Shown: positions 7,425-10,478 of the stretch, in pieces
Numbering within the stretch: the stretch's first letter is position 1
Layout: each line of letters opens with the position of its first letter
Source of the DNA: an uncultured Sphingomonas sp.
GTDB taxonomy: Bacteria; Pseudomonadota; Alphaproteobacteria; Sphingomonadales; Sphingomonadaceae
NCBI GenBank assembly: GCA_934555855.1
Contig: CAKTFL010000036.1
Location: forward strand, 1-10,478
DNA length: 10,478 nucleotides
Reading direction: 5' to 3'
Position numbers and translations under genes: made by a program
Notes under the pieces: model-generated
Seen by the model: only the letters and a program-made list of their open reading frames with translations
What the model was told of the DNA's origin: nothing
Database searches by the model: none

Positions 7425-8343
7425 CACCCAGGACACCCTCACTGAAGAAACGGGGCACGACCCGCGCCGTGACATGGTCCGCCTCCGCTCCGCCGAGCTG
7501 TCGGCAGCGATCAACCCGTTCGGCGCGGAACTCAGCCACCTCGAGGACGCGGACGGCAACGAGCTGATGACTGCCGCGGACCCCGCCTTCTGGACGGGCC
7601 GCGCGCCGCTGTTGTTCCCGATCGTCGGCGCGCTCAGCGGCGAAACGCTGCGCGTCGATGGCGCCGAGTACCAGATGTACAAGCACGGCTTCGCCCGCAA
7701 GTCGCTGTTCCAGCTGGTCGAGGCGGATGACAGCCATGCCGTGTTCGCGCTGGAGGACAGCGAGGAAACCCGCGTCAACTACCCCTTCGCGTTCCGGCTG
7801 GAAGCGGCGTTCCGGCTCGACGGCGCGACGCTGACCACGGAGATCACGGTCGCCAATCGCGGCGACCGGCCGCTGCCGGCCAGCTTCGGCTTCCACCCCG
7901 CCTTCGCCTGGCCGCTGCCTTATGGCGCGGACAAGCAGGCGCACCGCATCACCTTCGAGGCGAACGAACCCGGCGAGTTGAAGGCGATCGCCGGTGACGG
8001 CACCATTGCCCCGGCCGGTGTGCCGAGCCCGCTCGCCGACGGGCGCGTGCTGGCGCTGACCGACGAGCTGTTCGCTCACGATGCGCTGGTCTGGGACCCG
8101 GTCCACTCGCAGCGGGTGATCTATGGCCCCGATACCGGCCCGAAGCTGGAGATCGCCTTTCCCGACACCCCGCACCTAGGCATCTGGACAAAGCCGGGCG
8201 CGCATTTCGTCTGTGTCGAGCCATGGCATGGCATCGCCGACCCGGAGGGTTATACCGGCGACTATCGCGACAAGCCCGGCGTGTTCGAGGTTCCGGTCGG
8301 CGGCTCGAAGCAAATCGGCATGAGCGTCACCCTGGTCCGCTGA
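7417..8343 (+). CDS. aldose 1-epimerase (mutarotase) family protein, LacX-like
   Basis: This 308-residue protein is of the galactose-mutarotase superfamily, which interconverts the alpha and beta anomers of hexoses in the cytoplasm. The catalytic-type residues are visible: H90 in KHGFAR, H160 in FGFHPAF, and E268 in CVEPWHG. These contexts, and FWTGRAPLLFPIVG near the N terminus, fit the LacX-like branch rather than classical GalM; the natural sugar is unknown. The GTG at 7417 has GGGAG at 7403-7407 and overlaps the pheT stop by 8 nt, pointing to cotranscription and coupled translation. An ATG at 7474 (M20) would give 289 residues, nearer the usual length of relatives, but lacks a good ribosome binding site; the first 19 residues are polar and look dispensable. 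No functional link to PheRS is apparent. Confidence 0.85.
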   Translation: MADTQDTLTEETGHDPRRDMVRLRSAELSAAINPFGAELSHLEDADGNELMTAADPAFWTGRAPLLFPIVGALSGETLRVDGAEYQMYKHGFARKSLFQLVEADDSHAVFALEDSEETRVNYPFAFRLEAAFRLDGATLTTEITVANRGDRPLPASFGFHPAFAWPLPYGADKQAHRITFEANEPGELKAIAGDGTIAPAGVPSPLADGRVLALTDELFAHDALVWDPVHSQRVIYGPDTGPKLEIAFPDTPHLGIWTKPGAHFVCVEPWHGIADPEGYTGDYRDKPGVFEVPVGGSKQIGMSVTLVR

Positions 8344-8363
8344 CCCCCGCTTACATTACTCAT

Positions 8364-8383
8364 GTCCCCGCGAAGGCGGGGAC
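8364..8383 (+). repeat. REP-like hairpin 1
   Basis: GTCCCCGC (8364-8371) and GCGGGGAC (8376-8383) form a perfect eight-bp stem with loop GAAG. It begins 21 bp after the epimerase stop and is the first of four related hairpins in the 415-bp gene-free stretch 8344-8758. No T-run follows. Confidence 0.8.
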
Positions 8384-8414
8384 CCCGGGGCTGTGAGCGC
8401 CGCGTCGCTTCCGG

Positions 8415-8434
8415 GCTCCCGCCTTCGCGGGAGC
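8415..8434 (+). repeat. REP-like hairpin 2 (inverted relative to 1)
   Basis: GCTCCCGC (8415-8422) and GCGGGAGC (8427-8434) form a perfect eight-bp stem with loop CTTC, the complement of the GAAG loop of hairpin 1. The two therefore form an inverted pair separated by 31 bp. Confidence 0.8.
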
Positions 8435-8457
8435 ACATGGCTCGCGCTCCTACATCG

Positions 8458-8475
8458 CCCCGGCGAAGGCCGGGG
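8458..8475 (+). repeat. REP-like hairpin 3
   Basis: CCCCGGC (8458-8464) and GCCGGGG (8469-8475) form a perfect seven-bp stem with loop GAAG, followed by TCCAG. It matches the widespread sphingomonad palindrome CCCCGGCGAAGGCCGGGG. Confidence 0.8.
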
Positions 8476-8502
8476 TCCAGTCGCGACCGGCCCGATGCCG
8501 GA

Positions 8503-8520
8503 TCCCGGCCTTCGCCGGAA
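8503..8520 (+). repeat. REP-like hairpin 4 (inverted relative to 3)
   Basis: TCCCGGC (8503-8509) and GCCGGAA (8514-8520) pair with one mismatch around loop CTTC, followed by CGACGGGAA. With hairpin 3 it makes a second inverted pair, separated by 27 bp. Confidence 0.7.
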
Positions 8521-8605
8521 CGACGGGAATAGCGGATCGCTACCCTGTCCTACAGCGCCCCGATCTGCCATGGCTCACCACCATGATCGTCCCCTTCCCG
8601 AACCC

Positions 8606-8626
8606 GAAGTGGAGACTCTCCACTTC
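8606..8626 (+). repeat. 9-bp inverted repeat GAAGTGGAG-ACT-CTCCACTTC
   Basis: GAAGTGGAG (8606-8614) is a perfect inverted repeat of CTCCACTTC (8618-8626) with a 3-bp spacer, a layout typical of a dimeric regulator's operator or of a tight hairpin. The half-site is the same 9-mer that recurs at 8707-8737, just before prfC. Confidence 0.65.
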
Positions 8627-8684
8627 ATCGGTTCTCACGCTTTTCTGCCGTTTATCCGCCCTTCCCGGCCAACCCCCGCACCCC

Positions 8685-8737
8685 AGGTGGAGAAACCCGT
8701 TTCAGCTCTCCACTTTCTCCACTTCACCTCTCCACTT
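8685..8737 (+). repeat. cluster of TCTCCACTT direct repeats upstream of prfC
   Basis: TCTCCACTT occurs at 8707-8715, 8716-8724 and 8729-8737 (the last two followed by CAC). A near-copy in the opposite orientation, AGGTGGAGA, lies at 8685-8693, so the region can also fold. The last unit ends 21 bp before the prfC start codon, in the place where a ribosome binding site or 5' leader would lie. The function is not known to me. Confidence 0.65.
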
Positions 8738-8758
8738 CACCCCTGATCGGCACACCGC

Positions 8759-10279
8759 ATGACCTCCCCCCGCCGTACTTTCGCGATCATCTCGCACCCC
8801 GACGCCGGCAAGACCACGCTGACCGAGAAGCTCCTCTATGTCGGCGGCGCGATCCATCTCGCCGGCGAGGTCAAGGCACGCGGCGCGAACCGACGTGCCC
8901 GCTCCGACTGGATGAAGATCGAGCAGCAGCGCGGCATCTCCGTCACGTCGTCGGTGATGACGTTCGAGAAGGACGGCGTGACCTTCAACCTGCTCGACAC
9001 GCCGGGGCACGAGGATTTCTCGGAAGACACCTACCGCACCCTGACCGCCGTCGATTCCGCGGTGATGGTCATCGACGCGGCGCGCGGCATCGAGGCGCAG
9101 ACCCGCAAGCTGTTCGAGGTGTGCCGCCTGCGCTCGGTCCCGATCATCACCTTCGTGAACAAGGTCGATCGCGAGGGCCGCTCTCCCTTCGAACTGCTCG
9201 ACGAGATCGCCGACGTGCTGGCGCTCGACGTGTCGCCGATGAACTGGCCGATCGGCATGGGCGGCGAGTTCGAGGGCGTGCTTGACCTCGCCTCCGGCCG
9301 CATCAGCCGGCCCGAGGGCGACAGCCGCACCTTTCAGGGCACCAGGGACGCGGAGCCCCTGTCCGATCGCTTCGCCGAGGAGGTCGAGCTGGCGCAGGGC
9401 GGCTATGCCGAGTTCAACGCGGAGTCCTATCGACACGGCGACCTGACGCCGGTGTATTTCGGCTCGGCGCTCAAGGATTTCGGCCCCGCCGAGCTGATCG
9501 CCGCACTCGCCGACTTCGCGCCGCCGCCGCGCCCGCAGCCGGCCGAACCCGCCCCAGTCTCCCCCGACAACAGCGAGGTGACCGGGTTCGTGTTCAAGGT
9601 GCAGGCGAACATGGACCCGCAGCATCGCGACCGCATCGCCTTCATGCGGCTATGCTCGGGCACCTTCAAGCGCGGCATGAAGCTGACGCCCACCGGCCAT
9701 GGCAAGCCGATCGCGGTTCACTCGCCCATCCTGTTCTTCGCGCAGGATCGCGAGATCGCCGATGAGGCGTTTCCGGGAGACATCATCGGCATCCCCAACC
9801 ACGGCACCCTGCGCGTCGGAGACACGCTGTCGGAGCGGGCGGACGTGCGCTTCACCGGCCTGCCGAACTTCGCGCCGGAAATCCTGCGCCGCGTCGCGCT
9901 GAAGGATCCGACCAAGACCAAGCAGCTGCGGAAAGCGCTGGACGACATGGCCGAGGAGGGCGTGACCCAGGTCTTCTACCCGGAGATCGGCTCGAACTGG
10001 ATCATCGGCGTCGTCGGCCAGCTTCAGCTCGACGTGCTGATCAGCCGGCTGGAGGCGGAGTACAAGGTCGCGGCCATGCTGGAACCCGCCCCCTTCGACA
10101 CCGCCCGCTGGGTGTCGGGCGAGGCGGCGGACCTGAAGGAATTCGCCGACCAGAACCGCGCCGCCATGGCCAAGGACCGCGACGACAACCCCGTTTTCCT
10201 CGCCAAATCCGCCTGGGAAGTCGGCTACATCGCCGACCGCTATCCCAAGGTCCGCTTCGCCGCGACCCGCGAGCGCTGA
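8759..10279 (+). CDS. prfC: peptide chain release factor 3 (RF3)
   Basis: RF3 is a translational GTPase that removes RF1 or RF2 from the ribosome after termination. The 506-residue protein starts MTSPRRTFAIISHPDAGKTT. GTPase motifs are G1 SHPDAGKTT (12-20), the switch I region QQRGISVTSS (56-65), G3 DTPGHEDF (80-87), G4 NKVD (134-137), and a GSALKDFG block near 233-240. EF-G-like domain II follows (TGFVFKVQANMDP and on), then the RF3 C-terminal domain, ending in EVGYIADRYPKVRF. It is about 20 residues shorter than E. coli RF3 (529 aa), mainly at the N terminus. An in-frame stop at 8744-8746 leaves the ATG at 8759 as the first possible ATG, although no clear Shine-Dalgarno precedes it. It stands alone, behind a repeat-rich spacer and ahead of a terminator. 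Confidence 0.97.
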   Translation: MTSPRRTFAIISHPDAGKTTLTEKLLYVGGAIHLAGEVKARGANRRARSDWMKIEQQRGISVTSSVMTFEKDGVTFNLLDTPGHEDFSEDTYRTLTAVDSAVMVIDAARGIEAQTRKLFEVCRLRSVPIITFVNKVDREGRSPFELLDEIADVLALDVSPMNWPIGMGGEFEGVLDLASGRISRPEGDSRTFQGTRDAEPLSDRFAEEVELAQGGYAEFNAESYRHGDLTPVYFGSALKDFGPAELIAALADFAPPPRPQPAEPAPVSPDNSEVTGFVFKVQANMDPQHRDRIAFMRLCSGTFKRGMKLTPTGHGKPIAVHSPILFFAQDREIADEAFPGDIIGIPNHGTLRVGDTLSERADVRFTGLPNFAPEILRRVALKDPTKTKQLRKALDDMAEEGVTQVFYPEIGSNWIIGVVGQLQLDVLISRLEAEYKVAAMLEPAPFDTARWVSGEAADLKEFADQNRAAMAKDRDDNPVFLAKSAWEVGYIADRYPKVRFAATRER

Positions 10280-10289
10280 CTTTCCTCGT

Positions 10290-10313
10290 GGGGGGCCTAG
10301 CCGCCCCCCCTTT
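10290..10313 (+). terminator. Rho-independent terminator after prfC
   Basis: GGGGGGC (10290-10296) pairs with GCCCCCC (10303-10309) around CTAGCC, followed by C and TTT (10311-10313). It starts 11 nt after the prfC stop. Confidence 0.75.
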
Positions 10314-10317
10314 CCCC

Positions 10318-10366
10318 GTTCGGGCTGAGCCTGTCGAAGCCCTGCTCTTTCTTCGTCGAACAGGGC
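10318..10366 (+). repeat. short palindromic repeat, copy C, with a second stem
   Basis: The core GTTCGGGCTGAGCC followed by TGTCGAAGCCCT matches copies A and B and forms the stem GGGCT (10322-10326) / AGCCC (10338-10342). A second stem shares its right arm: GCCCTG (10339-10344) with CAGGGC (10361-10366), with TTCG (10352-10355) / CGAA (10357-10360) in its loop. It fills the space between two convergent genes. Confidence 0.75.
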
Positions 10367-10371
10367 GGGGC

Positions 10372-10478
10372 TCAAACCTCTTCCGCCACCCAATCCCGCC
10401 TCAGCGACGGGATGGCGAACAGCACCAGCACCGCCGCCAGCGCATAAAAGCCCAGGCACGCCACCGCCGCATAGCGCA
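10372..10478 (-). CDS. C-terminal end of a membrane protein, probably an MFS transporter
   Basis: The last 34 codons are visible, ending with TGA at 10374-10372: one hydrophobic helix (AVACLGFYALAAVLVLFAIP) followed by a short charged tail (SLRRDWVAEEV). A final membrane helix with an arginine-rich cytoplasmic tail is typical of major facilitator transporters, which is my best guess; other polytopic membrane proteins remain possible. It converges on prfC, with the terminator and palindromic repeat between them. No substrate can be suggested. Confidence 0.6.
   Translation of the reverse strand, partial: RYAAVACLGFYALAAVLVLFAIPSLRRDWVAEEV

Noticed and set aside
8364..8383. intrinsic terminator after the epimerase gene
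   Set aside because: The hairpin is strong, but GACCCCGGGG follows instead of a T-run, so I list it as a repeat only.
8364..8520. CRISPR array in the spacer before prfC
   Set aside because: The units are short self-complementary hairpins of alternating orientation with unequal gaps and two stem types; there are no identical direct repeats with regular spacers and no cas gene.
8393..8746. 117-codon open frame in the spacer before prfC
   Set aside because: It is made of REP-like hairpin sequence (RPGEGRGPV, PGLRRNDG) and the TCTCCACTT repeats, with no ribosome binding site; such peptides are by-products of the repeats.
8702..9625. 307-codon open frame on the minus strand opposite prfC
   Set aside because: Shadow frame; its start region overlaps the GTPase domain of RF3 and its end runs into the TCTCCACTT repeats.
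9650..10459. 269-codon open frame on the minus strand across the prfC end and the terminator
   Set aside because: It runs through the intrinsic terminator and palindromic repeat and conflicts with both prfC and the recognisable membrane-protein tail at 10372-10478.

Overview
This window reads as ordinary chromosome from a high-GC alphaproteobacterium, most probably a sphingomonad (Sphingomonas or a close relative). The pointers are the translation and PheRS genes with alphaproteobacterial-type sequences, the AsmA-family protein with the C-terminal 'ACGPVLAGA' stretch, and above all the short palindromic repeats (GTTCGxCCTGAGCYTGTCGAAG type and CCCCGGCGAAGGCCGGGG type) that I associate with sphingomonad genomes. 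This assignment comes from recognition, not a search.

Layout, left to right. Positions 2-2053 (minus) hold nearly all of an AsmA-family envelope protein whose C-terminal end lies beyond the left edge. A 161-bp divergent spacer with a possible promoter and a foldable leader leads into rpmI (2215-2418) and rplT (2432-2803), the L35-L20 ribosomal protein operon, which ends in a hairpin-rich 3' region and a clear Rho-independent terminator (2905-2933). A gene-free stretch (2934-3157) carries one palindromic repeat and three copies of a 14-bp tandem repeat, then a LysE/RhtB-type exporter (3158-3781). Next come pheS (3847-4983) and pheT (4980-7424), which overlap by 4 nt, and an aldose 1-epimerase-like gene (7417-8343, GTG start) that overlaps pheT by 8 nt. 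A 415-bp gene-free stretch (8344-8758) is packed with four REP-type hairpins and six copies of a 9-mer (TCTCCACTT or its complement). prfC (release factor RF3, 8759-10279) follows with its own terminator, then a further palindromic repeat, and the last 34 codons of a convergent membrane protein, probably an MFS transporter (10372-10478, minus).

Functionally the plus-strand genes are mostly translation machinery: two 50S proteins, both subunits of phenylalanyl-tRNA synthetase, and the factor that recycles RF1/RF2. The exporter and the sugar epimerase sit among them without an obvious functional link.

I see no defence system, mobile element with a transposase, CRISPR array, phage gene or new gene cluster. 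The most unusual signal is that short palindromic repeats lie not only between genes but apparently also inside both PheRS subunit genes, in frame: a clear copy in pheT (encoding [10 protein letters not shown]) and a degenerate, less certain one in pheS (encoding HPGKNGGDD). The repeat-dense prfC upstream region is the second point of interest.
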